From NCBI GenBank assembly GCA_023953905.1, contig JAMLJA010000006.1, positions 1 to 64,000 of the forward strand: a stretch of 64,000 nt of DNA, written 5' to 3'. This DNA is from Rhizobiaceae bacterium (lineage in GTDB: Bacteria > Pseudomonadota > Alphaproteobacteria > Rhizobiales > Rhizobiaceae). Under the pieces are notes generated by a model that did no database searches, had not been told where the DNA came from, and was given only the letters and a program-made list of their open reading frames with translations. This document shows, in pieces, positions 43,959 through 53,075 of this stretch (positions are counted from its first letter, which is position 1; each line of letters starts with the position of its first letter). A program made the translations under genes and the position numbers.

Positions 43959-44960
43959 TCATGTCACGACGAAGCCGTGGGCGAATGGGTCCCGGTCGTC
44001 GATGAAGATGGTGTTGAATCCCGTTTGCCGCGCCCAACCACCGATGGAAGGGATGATCGCAGGCTTGCCTGCTACGGTTGTATCCCGCTCTATCCGGCCC
44101 TTGAACAACGAACCGATAATCGACTCATGAGTGAATTCGTTGCCGGTTCGCAATTTTCCTTTGGCATGAAGCTGCGCCATTCGGGCGGAGGTGCCGGTGC
44201 CACAGGGCGAGCGGTCGATCGCCTTGTCGCCGTAGAAGACGGCGTTGCGCGCATCAGCCTCAGAATGGCGTGGCGCGCCTGTCCACAGCATGTGGGAGAG
44301 CTTGTTAATGTCCGGATTTTCCGGATGCACGAAAGTGTACTTCTCGTTCAGACGCTGGCGCAGGATCGGACTCCAGGCGAGCAGATCGCCGGCTGAATGG
44401 TCGGCCAGGTCGCGATAGTTTTCCTGCGGCTCGACAATGGCGTAGAAATTTCCGCCATAGGCGACATCGACGGTCAGTTCGCCAAGCACGGGGCAATCCA
44501 CGGTCAGCCCCTGAGCATGAAGAAAGGAGGGGACGTTTGTGATGCGCACCTCTTCGACATATTCGCCATCCTGCCGGTACTCGGCGATGACGAGGCCGGC
44601 GGGCGTGTCGAGACGAAGGGTACCCGGCGTTTTCGGGCGTACCAGACCATTCTCGATCGCCATCGTGACCGTTCCGATCGTGCCGTGACCGCACATTGGC
44701 AGACAGCCCGACGTTTCGATGAAAAGAATGGCGATATCGCAGTCCTCGCGTGTCGGCGGATAGAGGATCGAGCCAGACATGACATCATGGCCGCGCGGCT
44801 CGAACATCAGGCCGGTGCGAATCCAGTCATACTCGGCGAGAAAATGGGCCCGCCGCTCCATCATCGTCGCGCCTTTGAGCTGGGGTCCGCCGCCAGCTAC
44901 CAGACGGACAGGATTGCCGCAGGTATGGCCATCGATGCAGGTGAACGTATTGCGGGCCAT
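43959..44960 (-). CDS. 4-hydroxyproline 2-epimerase (proline racemase family)
   Basis: Cofactor-independent epimerase that turns trans-4-hydroxy-L-proline into cis-4-hydroxy-D-proline, first step of hydroxyproline breakdown. The 333-residue chain has the two catalytic cysteines, C90 in PMCGHGTIG and C253 in RSPCGTGTSA; this Cys/Cys pair fits proline racemase and 4-hydroxyproline epimerase and excludes the Thr-containing dehydratase type. DRSPCGTGT is the family signature. It lies 16 bases downstream of the FAD dehydrogenase gene, and the two are cotranscribed. Epimerase rather than proline racemase is favoured by the neighbouring dehydrogenase and deaminase genes. Confidence 0.9.
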   Translation of the reverse strand: MARNTFTCIDGHTCGNPVRLVAGGGPQLKGATMMERRAHFLAEYDWIRTGLMFEPRGHDVMSGSILYPPTREDCDIAILFIETSGCLPMCGHGTIGTVTMAIENGLVRPKTPGTLRLDTPAGLVIAEYRQDGEYVEEVRITNVPSFLHAQGLTVDCPVLGELTVDVAYGGNFYAIVEPQENYRDLADHSAGDLLAWSPILRQRLNEKYTFVHPENPDINKLSHMLWTGAPRHSEADARNAVFYGDKAIDRSPCGTGTSARMAQLHAKGKLRTGNEFTHESIIGSLFKGRIERDTTVAGKPAIIPSIGGWARQTGFNTIFIDDRDPFAHGFVVT

Positions 44961-44976
44961 TTCTTCGGTCTCGGGA

Positions 44977-46269
44977 TCAGAAACGTTGCGGGGAGAAGGG
45001 CGAAAGGTCGATCGAAGCAGTCTTGCCCAGAACCAGATCGGCTATCAAGCGGCCCGTGGCGGCGGCCTGCGTCAGTCCGAGATGGCCGTGACCGAATGCG
45101 TACAGAACGTTGGGCGAGGAGGACCGCCCGATTACCGGCAGTGAATCGGGCAGCGACGGCCGAAAGCCCATCCATTCCCGCCCGCCCGTCGCGTCGAGTC
45201 CTGGAAGGAAGCGGCGCGCCTTTTCGAGCATCGCCCTGGAACGGGCATAGTTCGCGGGCCGATCGAGGCCGGCAAGCTCTACCGCGCCGCCGATCCTGAG
45301 ACCTGTGTCAAGCGGTGTGACGACGAAGCCGTGGCCCGAGAAGATGAGCTGCCTTTCCACTGAAAAGGCGGTCGGCGGCAATGTCGTGTTGTAGCCTCGT
45401 TCGGTCTCCAGTGGAATCTGATCGCCAAGTCTGGCGGCCAGATGGTGAGACCATGCGCCGGCCGCAACGATCACTTCGCGCGCGATACAAATGCCACCAT
45501 CGTTGAAACGAAGTTCAATGCGTTTTTCGTCGCGATCCGTTCCCACGGGGCGAATCTGGTCGATCGCGCCGCGATGGAAGCGCGCGCCGTTCGTTTTGGC
45601 GTGGTTCCATATCGCCTTGCCGAGAACCTTCGGATCCGACACCGTTTTCCATTGCGGAACGAAGGTCCCCTTGACGAATTGCGCCGAGAGGCCCGGCTGA
45701 AGATCGGAAAGTTCGCGACCCGCGACATGGCGGTAGCCAATCCCGTGCCGGTCACGAGCCGCCCATCCCGCCAGTGACGCCTGAAACTCGGCTTCGCTTT
45801 CGTATAGTTCAAGCGAACCATTCTCGCGCAGCATGTGGCGTGTGCCCGACGCATCCATCAGGCGCGCCCACTCGGCTTCGGCGAGCTTCATCAAGGCTGC
45901 CTGTGCCGACAGCGCGCTCTCATAGCGTGAAGGTGAGCCGGCGCGCCAGAAGCGCCACAGCCATGGCGCCAGCGTTGGAAGATAGGAAGGGGGGATGGAC
46001 AGCGGGCCGAGCGGATCGGCCAGCCAGCTCGGGAGTTTGCGCAGCATTCCCTTGTGGGAAAGCGGCAGCACGTCGGAGAAGGCGAAGGCGGCGGCATTGC
46101 CGGAACTCGTCTCCTCGCAGATCCCCGTCCGATCGAAAACGGTCACGCTGCGTCCGGTTTTCGCCAGAAGTGCCGCCGTGCAGATGCCTATGATGCCTGC
46201 CCCGACAATCGCGATATCTGCGGTTGCCGGAGGGATTGGCGTGTCGGGCATGTCAGCGCGGCCGTGCAT
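44977..46269 (-). CDS. FAD-dependent D-hydroxyproline dehydrogenase (DadA-like)
   Basis: DAO-family flavoenzyme expected to oxidise cis-4-hydroxy-D-proline to 1-pyrroline-4-hydroxy-2-carboxylate. The product has the FAD-binding Rossmann motif DIAIVGAGIIGICTAALLAKTG with FDRTG, and C-terminal GFRPSLPDSLPVIG and FGHGHLGLTQAAATG, both typical of DadA/HypO enzymes. 430 residues from ATG 46269; ATG 46251 (MPDTPIPP) is equally possible, and neither has a clear Shine-Dalgarno. It sits between the epimerase and the interrupted deaminase gene, nine bases downstream of the latter. Electrons probably go to the quinone pool. It is a distinct gene from the dadA at 50592. Confidence 0.86.
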   Translation of the reverse strand: MHGRADMPDTPIPPATADIAIVGAGIIGICTAALLAKTGRSVTVFDRTGICEETSSGNAAAFAFSDVLPLSHKGMLRKLPSWLADPLGPLSIPPSYLPTLAPWLWRFWRAGSPSRYESALSAQAALMKLAEAEWARLMDASGTRHMLRENGSLELYESEAEFQASLAGWAARDRHGIGYRHVAGRELSDLQPGLSAQFVKGTFVPQWKTVSDPKVLGKAIWNHAKTNGARFHRGAIDQIRPVGTDRDEKRIELRFNDGGICIAREVIVAAGAWSHHLAARLGDQIPLETERGYNTTLPPTAFSVERQLIFSGHGFVVTPLDTGLRIGGAVELAGLDRPANYARSRAMLEKARRFLPGLDATGGREWMGFRPSLPDSLPVIGRSSSPNVLYAFGHGHLGLTQAAATGRLIADLVLGKTASIDLSPFSPQRF

Positions 46270-46278
46270 TTTTGGCGG

Positions 46279-47190
46279 TCAGGCTGCCTTTGCGACAGAG
46301 AGATTTGGAAGTTCGGGCCGGGTTGCGATCGCGTCGCGCACAATCTTCTCGACATTGGCGCGCCGCTCGCCGGTCAAGGGCTGGCGAGGCATTCGTACAC
46401 GGTCGTTGGTCCCGATCTCGAGAACCTCGGCGAGCTTGATGTTCTGAACGAGATAGGTCGAAACGTCGAGATCGAGCATCGGACGGAACCAGCGGTAAAT
46501 GCTCAGCGCCTCGTCATAGCGGCCCTACTTCATCAACTGATAGATGGCGACCGTTTCCTTCGGGAATGCGGTGACGAGACCTGCCACCCAACCGACCGCG
46601 CCCACGGCGAGTGCCTCGAAGGCCAGATTGTCGACGCCGGTAAACACGTCGAAGCGGTCGCCGAAGCGGTTGAAGATTTCCGTCGAGCGGCGAATGTCGT
46701 CGGACGACTCCTTGATGGCGACAAATAGGTCGTCGGATGCAAGCTCTTCCATCACGTCGACGGTCACATCGACACGATACGCGACACGGTTGGAATAGAT
46801 CATAACCGGCAGTCCGCCCGCCGTCGCCACCGCCTTCAGCGTGGCGACCGTCTCTTCGGGGTTGGTATGGTATATGGGGCTCGGCACCACCATCAGCCCG
46901 TCCGCCCCGGATTTCGCCGCGCGCTTGGCCAGCGAGGCGCCATCGCGGGTCGCTGCCTCATTGATGGTAAGCAGCACGGGGCGCTTGCCCGCGACCTTAC
47001 GGGCGATTTCAACTACCTCGATCTTTTCGTCATGGCTCAGCATCGGACCTTCGCCCAACGAACCGCAGACGATGAGCGCGTCGCAGCCGGCATCGATCTG
47101 CAGGCCGAAGCAGCGTTCCATCTCGGCATGATCGAGGCGGTCGTCCGCTGTGAACTTGGTGGTGACGGCGGGGAAGACTCCACTCCACAT
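46279..47190 (-). pseudogene. Dihydrodipicolinate-synthase-family deaminase, interrupted by an amber codon
   Basis: Probable 1-pyrroline-4-hydroxy-2-carboxylate deaminase of the hydroxyproline pathway. Reading from ATG 47190 (MWSGVFPAVTTKFTADDR) the DapA/NanA TIM barrel is clear: CGSLGEGPMLSHDEK, VMIYSN with the catalytic Tyr, and FVAIKESSDD with the Schiff-base Lys. After 221 codons (YQLMK) a TAG at 46525-46527 stops the frame. Translation continues in the same frame as GRYDEALSIYRWFRP and on to a stop at 46279, restoring the family length of about 303. One change, CAG or AAG to TAG, explains this. The truncated product would lack the C-terminal helices of the barrel and tetramer interface. 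A sequencing error cannot be excluded. Confidence 0.85.
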
Positions 47191-47214
47191 TGTCCTGATG
47201 CTCCTTGAAAACTA

Positions 47215-47233
47215 ATATATCAGACATATATCA
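47215..47233. promoter_or_regulatory. 11-bp-spaced direct repeat between the hydroxyproline genes and gntR
   Basis: ATATATCA occurs at 47215-47222 and again at 47226-47233, one helical turn apart, in the 101-base gap between the divergent deaminase and GntR genes. Repeats on the same face of the helix suit cooperative binding of the GntR product to control both directions. Confidence 0.45.
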
Positions 47234-47291
47234 CGAGGATATCCCCTGTTGTCAATTGCGATTTGTCGATGATATTCCCAGAAGAGAGCGC

Positions 47292-47960
47292 ATGATGCAG
47301 GCTGAAGCGATTCGCGAATCCGAACCCACCGTATTTGAGCCCGTAGCCATCAAGGCCTATCGGATGCTTGAACGCATGATTGTCACGCTGGAGCTGGCTC
47401 CCGGCTCCATCACGACCGAGGGAACGCTCATCCAGAGGCTGGGTCTGGGCCGCACTCCGGTTCGCGAAGCGATCCAGCGTTTGGCATGGGAAGGTCTCGT
47501 GGACGTTCGGCCCCGCGCCGGGCTTGCAATCGCGCCTTTGCACGCCAGCGACTGGCTGCGCGTGCTCGAAGCGCGCAAGGGGGTGGAAGTCGTTCTTGCG
47601 CGATCAGCCGCCCGCTTTGTCACGCGTCCTGTTGCCGAGTATTTCCATGCCGCGGCGCTGGCCATGCAGCGGGCCGTGGTCGACGACGATCCGCTCAAAT
47701 TTCTCGATGCCGACAAGCAGCTTGATGAAGCCATGTCGCTGGCTTCCGACAATCCCTTCGCGTCCCGGCTTGCCGCCCCTTTGCAGACGCATAGCCGCCG
47801 GTTCTGGTATCGCTATCAGTCGGCCAGCCTTGCCGAGGCGGCGGAGCATCATGTCCATGTGATCCGCGCCGTGCTTGACGGGAATGAAGCCGAGGCTGCG
47901 GCCGAGACGGAACGGCTGATGGCGCTTCTGCTGCTGCAAGCGCGTGTGGCGCATCGCTGA
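47292..47960 (+). CDS. GntR-family (FCD domain) transcriptional regulator
   Basis: DNA-binding regulator of 222 residues: N-terminal winged helix (about 20-80; TEGTLIQRLGLGRTPVREAIQRL) and all-helical FCD ligand domain (about 90-215). The ATG at 47292 follows GAAGAGAG. It is divergent from the hydroxyproline genes, so it probably controls their expression with hydroxyproline or a pathway intermediate as ligand. This is inferred from position; regulators of this family do so in Pseudomonas and Sinorhizobium. A bidirectional terminator separates it from mmsA. Confidence 0.9.
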   Translation: MMQAEAIRESEPTVFEPVAIKAYRMLERMIVTLELAPGSITTEGTLIQRLGLGRTPVREAIQRLAWEGLVDVRPRAGLAIAPLHASDWLRVLEARKGVEVVLARSAARFVTRPVAEYFHAAALAMQRAVVDDDPLKFLDADKQLDEAMSLASDNPFASRLAAPLQTHSRRFWYRYQSASLAEAAEHHVHVIRAVLDGNEAEAAAETERLMALLLLQARVAHR

Positions 47961-47993
47961 TCAGAGCTTTCATCGCGCAGTGATAGGCATATG

Positions 47994-48022
47994 AAAAAGG
48001 CGGCTGAAGCCGCCTTTTCTTT
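47994..48022. terminator. Bidirectional intrinsic terminator between gntR and mmsA
   Basis: AAAAGGCGGC-TGAA-GCCGCCTTTT (47995-48004 with 48009-48018) is a ten-base perfect stem with a tetraloop, flanked by T-rich DNA on the plus strand and A-run on the other, so it can end both convergent transcripts. Confidence 0.9.
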
Positions 48023-48038
48023 GTTGTGTGCTGCCCGG

Positions 48039-49535
48039 TCAGTTCATCGTCGGAATGACAAACTCCGCGCCGTCCTTGATGCCGCTCGGCCAGCGTGACG
48101 TGACTGTCTTGGTCTTGGTGTAGAAGCGGAAAGCGTCCGGACCGTGCTGGTTCAGATCGCCGAAGCTCGAAGCCTTCCAACCGCCGAAGGTGTAATAGGC
48201 GATCGGTACGGGGATCGGCACGTTGATCCCTACCATGCCGACCTGCACCCGGCTTGCGAAGTCGCGTGCGGCATCACCGTCACGGGTGAAGATCGCCACG
48301 CCATTGCCCATCTCGTGATCGTTGGCGAGCTTGATGGCGTCCTCGTAGCGCGGTGCGCGCACGACCGACAACACCGGCCCGAAGATCTCTTCCTTGTAGA
48401 TACGCATGTCGGGCGTGACATTGTCGAAAAGACAACCGCCCAGATAATAGCCGTTCTCGTAACCCTGCATCTTGAAGTTACGGCCGTCGACGACGAGCTT
48501 GGCGCCTTCTTCCACGCCAAGATCGACGTAACCTTTCACGCGATCGAGGGCCTGCCGGGTGACGAGCGGGCCGTAGTCAGCCGAAGAATCGGTCGACGGT
48601 CCGACCTTGAGGCTCTCGACACGCGGAATGAGCCGTTCCATGAGACGGTTTGCCGTGTCCTCGCCGACTGGAACCGCGACGGAAATCGCCATGCAGCGCT
48701 CTCCTGCCGAACCGTAGCCCGCGCCGATCAAGGCGTCGACCGTCTGCTCCATATCGGCGTCGGGCATGATGATCATGTGGTTCTTGGCGCCGCCGAAGCA
48801 CTGAACGCGCTTTCCCGAAGCACAGCCGCGCGAATAGATGTATTGGGCGATGGGGGTGGAGCCGACAAAGCCGATGGCCTTGATGTCCGGGTCATCCAGA
48901 ATGGCATCCACGACTTCCTTGTCGCCATTGACGACATTCAGGATGCCGGCTGGCAGACCGGCCTCGATGAACAGTTCGGCAATACGCATCGGAACGCCGG
49001 GATCGCGCTCGGAAGGCTTCAGGATGAAGGCGTTGCCGCATGCGATGGCGGGTGCGATCTTCCACAGCGGGATCATCGCGGGGAAATTGAATGGCGTGAT
49101 GCCAGCCACGACACCGAGCGGCTGGCGCATCGAATAGACGTCGATGCCCGGGCCGGCGCCATCGGTAAACTCGCCCTTCATCATATGCGGCGCACCGATG
49201 CAGACCTCAACGACCTCGAGACCGCGCTGGATGTCGCCTTTGGCATCGGCAATCGTCTTGCCGTGTTCACGGGCAAGCAACTCGGCAAGCGAGTCATATT
49301 CGCGTTGGGCGAGTTCAAGAAATTTCATGAGCACGCGCACGCGGCGCTGTGGATTGGTCGCCGCCCATGCCGGCTGTGCCGCCTTGGCGCTCTCTACGGC
49401 TGCGCGCAACTCGTCCTTGGATCCCAGCGCGACCTTGCCGCGCACCGTGCCGTCCATGGGCTGCATGATGTCCTGCGCCCGTCCGCTGGTCGAGGCGACA
49501 TGCTTGCCGCCAATGAAATGTCCTGTAACGTCCAT
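48039..49535 (-). CDS. mmsA: CoA-acylating methylmalonate-semialdehyde dehydrogenase
   Basis: Converts methylmalonate (or malonate) semialdehyde, NAD+ and CoA to propionyl-CoA (acetyl-CoA) in valine and inositol catabolism. The 498 residues show the aldehyde dehydrogenase fold: GITPFNFPAMIPLWKIAPAI, FVGSTPIAQYIYSRG, catalytic cysteine in GSAGERCMAISVA and IFGPVLSVVRA. The GITPFNFPAMIP and GSAGERCMA segments are typical of MmsA rather than ketoglutarate semialdehyde dehydrogenase. It is divergent from a LysR gene. It is next to hydroxyproline genes, but the 2-oxoglutarate semialdehyde dehydrogenase of that pathway is a different enzyme, not seen in the window. Confidence 0.94.
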   Translation of the reverse strand: MDVTGHFIGGKHVASTSGRAQDIMQPMDGTVRGKVALGSKDELRAAVESAKAAQPAWAATNPQRRVRVLMKFLELAQREYDSLAELLAREHGKTIADAKGDIQRGLEVVEVCIGAPHMMKGEFTDGAGPGIDVYSMRQPLGVVAGITPFNFPAMIPLWKIAPAIACGNAFILKPSERDPGVPMRIAELFIEAGLPAGILNVVNGDKEVVDAILDDPDIKAIGFVGSTPIAQYIYSRGCASGKRVQCFGGAKNHMIIMPDADMEQTVDALIGAGYGSAGERCMAISVAVPVGEDTANRLMERLIPRVESLKVGPSTDSSADYGPLVTRQALDRVKGYVDLGVEEGAKLVVDGRNFKMQGYENGYYLGGCLFDNVTPDMRIYKEEIFGPVLSVVRAPRYEDAIKLANDHEMGNGVAIFTRDGDAARDFASRVQVGMVGINVPIPVPIAYYTFGGWKASSFGDLNQHGPDAFRFYTKTKTVTSRWPSGIKDGAEFVIPTMN

Positions 49536-49642
49536 GCTCTTTCGCTCCCTGGTCGCTTTTTACGTAGCCGCATTTTCGGCGCATGCGCTTCGCTTTGCAA
49601 CGTGACCCGATGACAAACCGATGTGCGTGGAATAAACAACGG

Positions 49643-49669
49643 TTGCGCCGTGAACTTCAAAATGCGCAA
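49643..49669. promoter_or_regulatory. Inverted repeat between mmsA and the LysR gene
   Basis: TTGCGC (49643-49648) and GCGCAA (49664-49669) form a dyad with a 15-base spacer, 30 bases before the LysR start in the divergent region. Spaced dyads in this position are usual LysR-type binding sites; the motif is longer than the canonical T-N11-A. Confidence 0.35.
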
Positions 49670-49698
49670 AGGCAAAGGTGGCGGGAGAATGGAAACCC

Positions 49699-50601
49699 AT
49701 GAACTGGGATGACGTCCGGATCTTTCTCGCCGTGGCCCGCGCCGGCCAGATCCTTGGCGCTGCAAGGCGGCTCGATCTCAATCACGCTACCGTGTCGCGC
49801 AGGGCTGCCGGACTGGAGGAGGCTTTCGGCACCAAATTGTTTCGACGCACCACTTCCGGCAGTGAGCTCACTCCGGCTGGCGAACGGTTCCTCGCCATTG
49901 CCGAGCGCATCGAAGCGGAGATGCTGGGCGCGCGATCGGAGGTGGCGGGAGAGGGGGAGACGGTTTCCGGAACCGTTCGTATCGGTGCGCCTGACGGCTT
50001 TGGCGTGGCCTTTCTGGCGCCGCGCCTCGGGCGGCTTGCGGAGCTTCACCCGGACCTGACCGTGCAGCTCGTGCCGGTGCCGCGCTCCTTTTCGCTGTCG
50101 CGCCGCGAAGCCGATCTGGCCATCACGACAGAGCGTCCGACGGAAGGCAGGTTGGTTGCTGCCAAACTCGTCGACTATACGCTCGGCCTCTACGCCTCGC
50201 GCGCCTATGCCGACGCGCACGGTTTGCCGCAGTCCCGCCAGGAGCTCTCTCGCCATCGCCTTGTCGGCTATGTGCCGGACCTCGTCATCAACCCGTCGCT
50301 GGATTACGCCGCCGAGTTCGCACCCGACTGGAATGCCCGGTTTGCGATCTCATCGGCGCTTGGCCAGACGGCAGCCGTGCGCGCGGGCGCCGGCATCGGC
50401 ATCCTGCACGCCTTCATTGCACGCTCGATGCCGGATCTGGTTCCCGTCACAAGCATTCCGCCGATCCGACGCGCCTATTGGCTCGTCTATCACGAATCGA
50501 TGCGGGGCCTTTCGCGCATCGCCGCCGTCACGGATTTCATCTCGAAAGCGGTCGAAAACGAGAAAACGCTGTTTGGGGCAGGCTCCGCCGATCAGGCATA
50601 G
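49699..50601 (+). CDS. LysR-family transcriptional regulator
   Basis: LysR-type regulator of 300 residues with an N-terminal winged helix ([20 protein letters not shown], then [20 protein letters not shown]) and a C-terminal periplasmic-binding-like effector domain. ATG 49699 is chosen at the conserved N-terminus with GGAGA upstream. It is divergent from mmsA and likely controls it. The 3' end overlaps the convergent dadA by ten bases. Confidence 0.9.
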   Translation: MNWDDVRIFLAVARAGQILGAARRLDLNHATVSRRAAGLEEAFGTKLFRRTTSGSELTPAGERFLAIAERIEAEMLGARSEVAGEGETVSGTVRIGAPDGFGVAFLAPRLGRLAELHPDLTVQLVPVPRSFSLSRREADLAITTERPTEGRLVAAKLVDYTLGLYASRAYADAHGLPQSRQELSRHRLVGYVPDLVINPSLDYAAEFAPDWNARFAISSALGQTAAVRAGAGIGILHAFIARSMPDLVPVTSIPPIRRAYWLVYHESMRGLSRIAAVTDFISKAVENEKTLFGAGSADQA

Positions 50602-51845
50602 CGGCTGATCGAAAGGTCCCGCGTATCGATTTCGGGCGTTTTGCCCGAGATGATATCGGCGAGAACGCGCCCCGAACCGCATGACATCGTCCAGCCAAGC
50701 GTTCCGTGTCCGGCATTGAGGAAAAGGTTGGAATATTTGCTGGCTCCGATGACAGGCGGCCCATCCGGCGTCATCGGCCGCAAGCCGCACCAGAAACTGG
50801 CGCGTGAGAGGTCCCCGCCTTTTGGAAAGAGGTCGCCAACGGAGTGCTCCAGGGTCGCGCGCCGCGCGTCGTGAAGCCTGAGATCGTAGCCAGATATTTC
50901 GGCCGTACCGCCTGCGCGAATGCGGTCCCCAAGCCGGGTGATTGCGACCTTGTATGTCTCGTCCATGACGGTGGACTCGGGTGCGCCTGCGGCATCGGTG
51001 ATCGGCACGGTGATCGAGTAGCCCTTCACCGGATAGACGGGTATCGAGATGCCGATAGTGCGCAGCATGATTGGAGCATAGCTTCCGAGCGCCATCACAT
51101 AGGCGTCTGCCGTCATGAGGCCCGCGCTGGTCCTGACGCCCGCGACCTTGCCGCCTTCGATCAGGATCTTTTCGATCGTGGTGTCGAACTTGAACGCTAC
51201 GCCGCGTCCTGCGGTATGGGAGGCGAGGCGCTCGGTGAACATCTGGCAATCGCCGGTCTCGTCGCCGGGCAGCCTGAGGCCGCCGACAAACTTGCCTTTG
51301 ACCTTGGCGAGGGCGGGTTCGACCGCAATGCAGCCGGCGGGGTCGAGCACTTCATAGGGAACGCCGAACTGCTTCAGCACCTCAACGTCGCCGTCGGTGC
51401 CATTCAACTGTTTTTCAGTTCGGAAGAGCTGCAGTGTGCCCTGGCTGCGCTCGTCATAGCTGATGGCCGTCGAAGCGCGCAAGTCGCGCAGGCAGTCGCG
51501 GGCGTATTCGGCGATGGGCACCATTCGCGCCTTGTTGACCGCATATCGGTTGGCAGTGCAGTTGCGCAGCATCTTCACCAGCCACGACCACATATAAGGA
51601 TCGAGCGCGGGCCTGACGACGAGCGGACCGTGCTGCATCAAAAGCCATTTGATCGCCTTGACCGGAACGCCCGGACCCGCCCAGGGGGCCGAATAACCGG
51701 GCGAGACCTCGCCGGCATTGGCGAAGCTCGTTTCGAGCGCCGGCCCGGGCTGGCGGTCGATAACCGTCACCTCATGCCCGGCCTCGGCCAGATAGTGCGC
51801 GGACGTGACGCCGATCACGCCACTGCCAAGGACAAGAACTTTCAT
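50592..51845 (-). CDS. dadA: D-amino acid dehydrogenase
   Basis: Membrane-associated flavoprotein that oxidises D-alanine and other D-amino acids to 2-oxo acids, feeding electrons to the respiratory chain. The 417-residue product starts [23 protein letters not shown] (FAD Rossmann) and has the DadA blocks [21 protein letters not shown] and [16 protein letters not shown], with [13 protein letters not shown] near the C-terminus. Length is standard for DadA. It follows the alanine racemase gene on the same strand with an 18-base gap: alr makes D-alanine from L-alanine and dadA oxidises it. Confidence 0.95.
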   Translation of the reverse strand: MKVLVLGSGVIGVTSAHYLAEAGHEVTVIDRQPGPALETSFANAGEVSPGYSAPWAGPGVPVKAIKWLLMQHGPLVVRPALDPYMWSWLVKMLRNCTANRYAVNKARMVPIAEYARDCLRDLRASTAISYDERSQGTLQLFRTEKQLNGTDGDVEVLKQFGVPYEVLDPAGCIAVEPALAKVKGKFVGGLRLPGDETGDCQMFTERLASHTAGRGVAFKFDTTIEKILIEGGKVAGVRTSAGLMTADAYVMALGSYAPIMLRTIGISIPVYPVKGYSITVPITDAAGAPESTVMDETYKVAITRLGDRIRAGGTAEISGYDLRLHDARRATLEHSVGDLFPKGGDLSRASFWCGLRPMTPDGPPVIGASKYSNLFLNAGHGTLGWTMSCGSGRVLADIISGKTPEIDTRDLSISRYA

Positions 51846-51863
51846 TTTCCTTTAGAACCTCAT

Positions 51864-52979
51864 TCAGCCACCGATGTAACGCCGGTGGAAGCGTGGGCCT
51901 AGCCCCGTCAAAATCTCATAACCAATCGTGCCGGCATGTGCTGCCACTTCGTCTATCGTCTGGTTCGGGCCTATAAGCTCGACCAGGTCGCCCGGTTTCA
52001 AGGCACCCGGCGCCAGCGACGTGATGTCCAAGATAATGCTGTCCATCGAAACGCGACCGGCAAAGGGCAGCCGGTTTCCATTGAAGAAGGCACTGCCCAT
52101 GGCGCGACGGTGCCACCCATCGGCGTAGCCCAGCGAGATGGTCGCAAGCCGCATCGTTGCGCGGGCACGGGAAGCGTAACCATAGCCTATGCCAACTCCA
52201 TCGCCTATCTCGCGGGTCTGGACGACCTTTGCTTCGAGGCGAACCACGGGACGCATCGGGTTTCTGGTGCCCGGCGTCGGGTTGATCCCGTACAATGCAG
52301 CGCCCGGCCTCGCGAGGTCGTAGTGGAATTCGGAACCGAGGAATACGCCCGAGGAATTTGCAAGCGACGCCTTCACATTGGGCAACAGCGTCCGAAGGTG
52401 ATCGAAGCTCGCGCGCTGCAGGTCATTTGCGTCATTGCCGGGCTCGTCGGCGCAGGCGAGATGGCTCATGACAAGCCGGATATCGAGCGCCGCCAGACGG
52501 GCCGGCTCGGCAGCCAGCTGATCCACCTCAGATGGGGCGAGACCCATGCGCGACATGCCGCTATCGACCTGAAGCACTGCCGGCAGCCTTCGGCCAAGCC
52601 TTTGTGCCAGGCGAGCCCAATCCGCTATCTGCTCGAGACAATTGAGAACTGGAGTTATCTCAGCCTCGGCGGCATGGATTTCCGAGCCAGGCGCAAGTCC
52701 GTTCAGAACGTGGATTGCAGCGTGCCCTTTCAGGGCATTCCGCAGCACAAGCGCTTCGGAAAGTTGCGCAACGAAGAAGCTGTCGCAGCCTTCGTTTGCC
52801 AGCGCATTGGCCACGGCGTCGACACCGAGCCCATAGCCGTCCGCCTTGACGACACCAGCGCAAGCGACCCCGCCCAGCCTGTTCTTGAGAATGCGATAAT
52901 TCTCGCGAAGAGCGGCGAGGTCGATGGTTAGGATGGCGCCCGCGATGGCTTCGGCGACGCCGGTCTGCTTAGAAGTCAA
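51864..52979 (-). CDS. alr: Alanine racemase (catabolic, DadX-like)
   Basis: PLP enzyme interconverting L- and D-alanine. The 371-residue chain has the PLP-binding VVKADGYGLG with K45, SGMSRMGL, RPGAALYGINPTPG and the C-terminal beta domain with GRVSMDSIILDIT. The only plausible start is TTG 52979, with GGAAAAG upstream; the chain is of full length from there. Cotranscription with dadA suggests the catabolic (DadX) role rather than cell-wall supply, although the sequence alone does not separate the two. Confidence 0.94.
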   Translation of the reverse strand: MTSKQTGVAEAIAGAILTIDLAALRENYRILKNRLGGVACAGVVKADGYGLGVDAVANALANEGCDSFFVAQLSEALVLRNALKGHAAIHVLNGLAPGSEIHAAEAEITPVLNCLEQIADWARLAQRLGRRLPAVLQVDSGMSRMGLAPSEVDQLAAEPARLAALDIRLVMSHLACADEPGNDANDLQRASFDHLRTLLPNVKASLANSSGVFLGSEFHYDLARPGAALYGINPTPGTRNPMRPVVRLEAKVVQTREIGDGVGIGYGYASRARATMRLATISLGYADGWHRRAMGSAFFNGNRLPFAGRVSMDSIILDITSLAPGALKPGDLVELIGPNQTIDEVAAHAGTIGYEILTGLGPRFHRRYIGG

Positions 52980-53075
52980 TCTTTTCCACTCTTGCCGTCA
53001 GATCCGCGAAGGCGGGTCTGCAACACGAGTCAACGCTTAGGCTGTGACTGTATGCAAAGCAACTACCGTGGTCGC

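Noticed and set aside
48039..49535. mmsA as the missing 2-oxoglutarate semialdehyde dehydrogenase of hydroxyproline breakdown
   Set aside because: Length and motifs fit CoA-acylating methylmalonate-semialdehyde dehydrogenase, and a LysR gene with its own divergent region controls it.
48144..49613. 489-codon plus-strand frame opposite mmsA
   Set aside because: Antisense shadow of a gene with clear catalytic motifs; the translation shows no domain.
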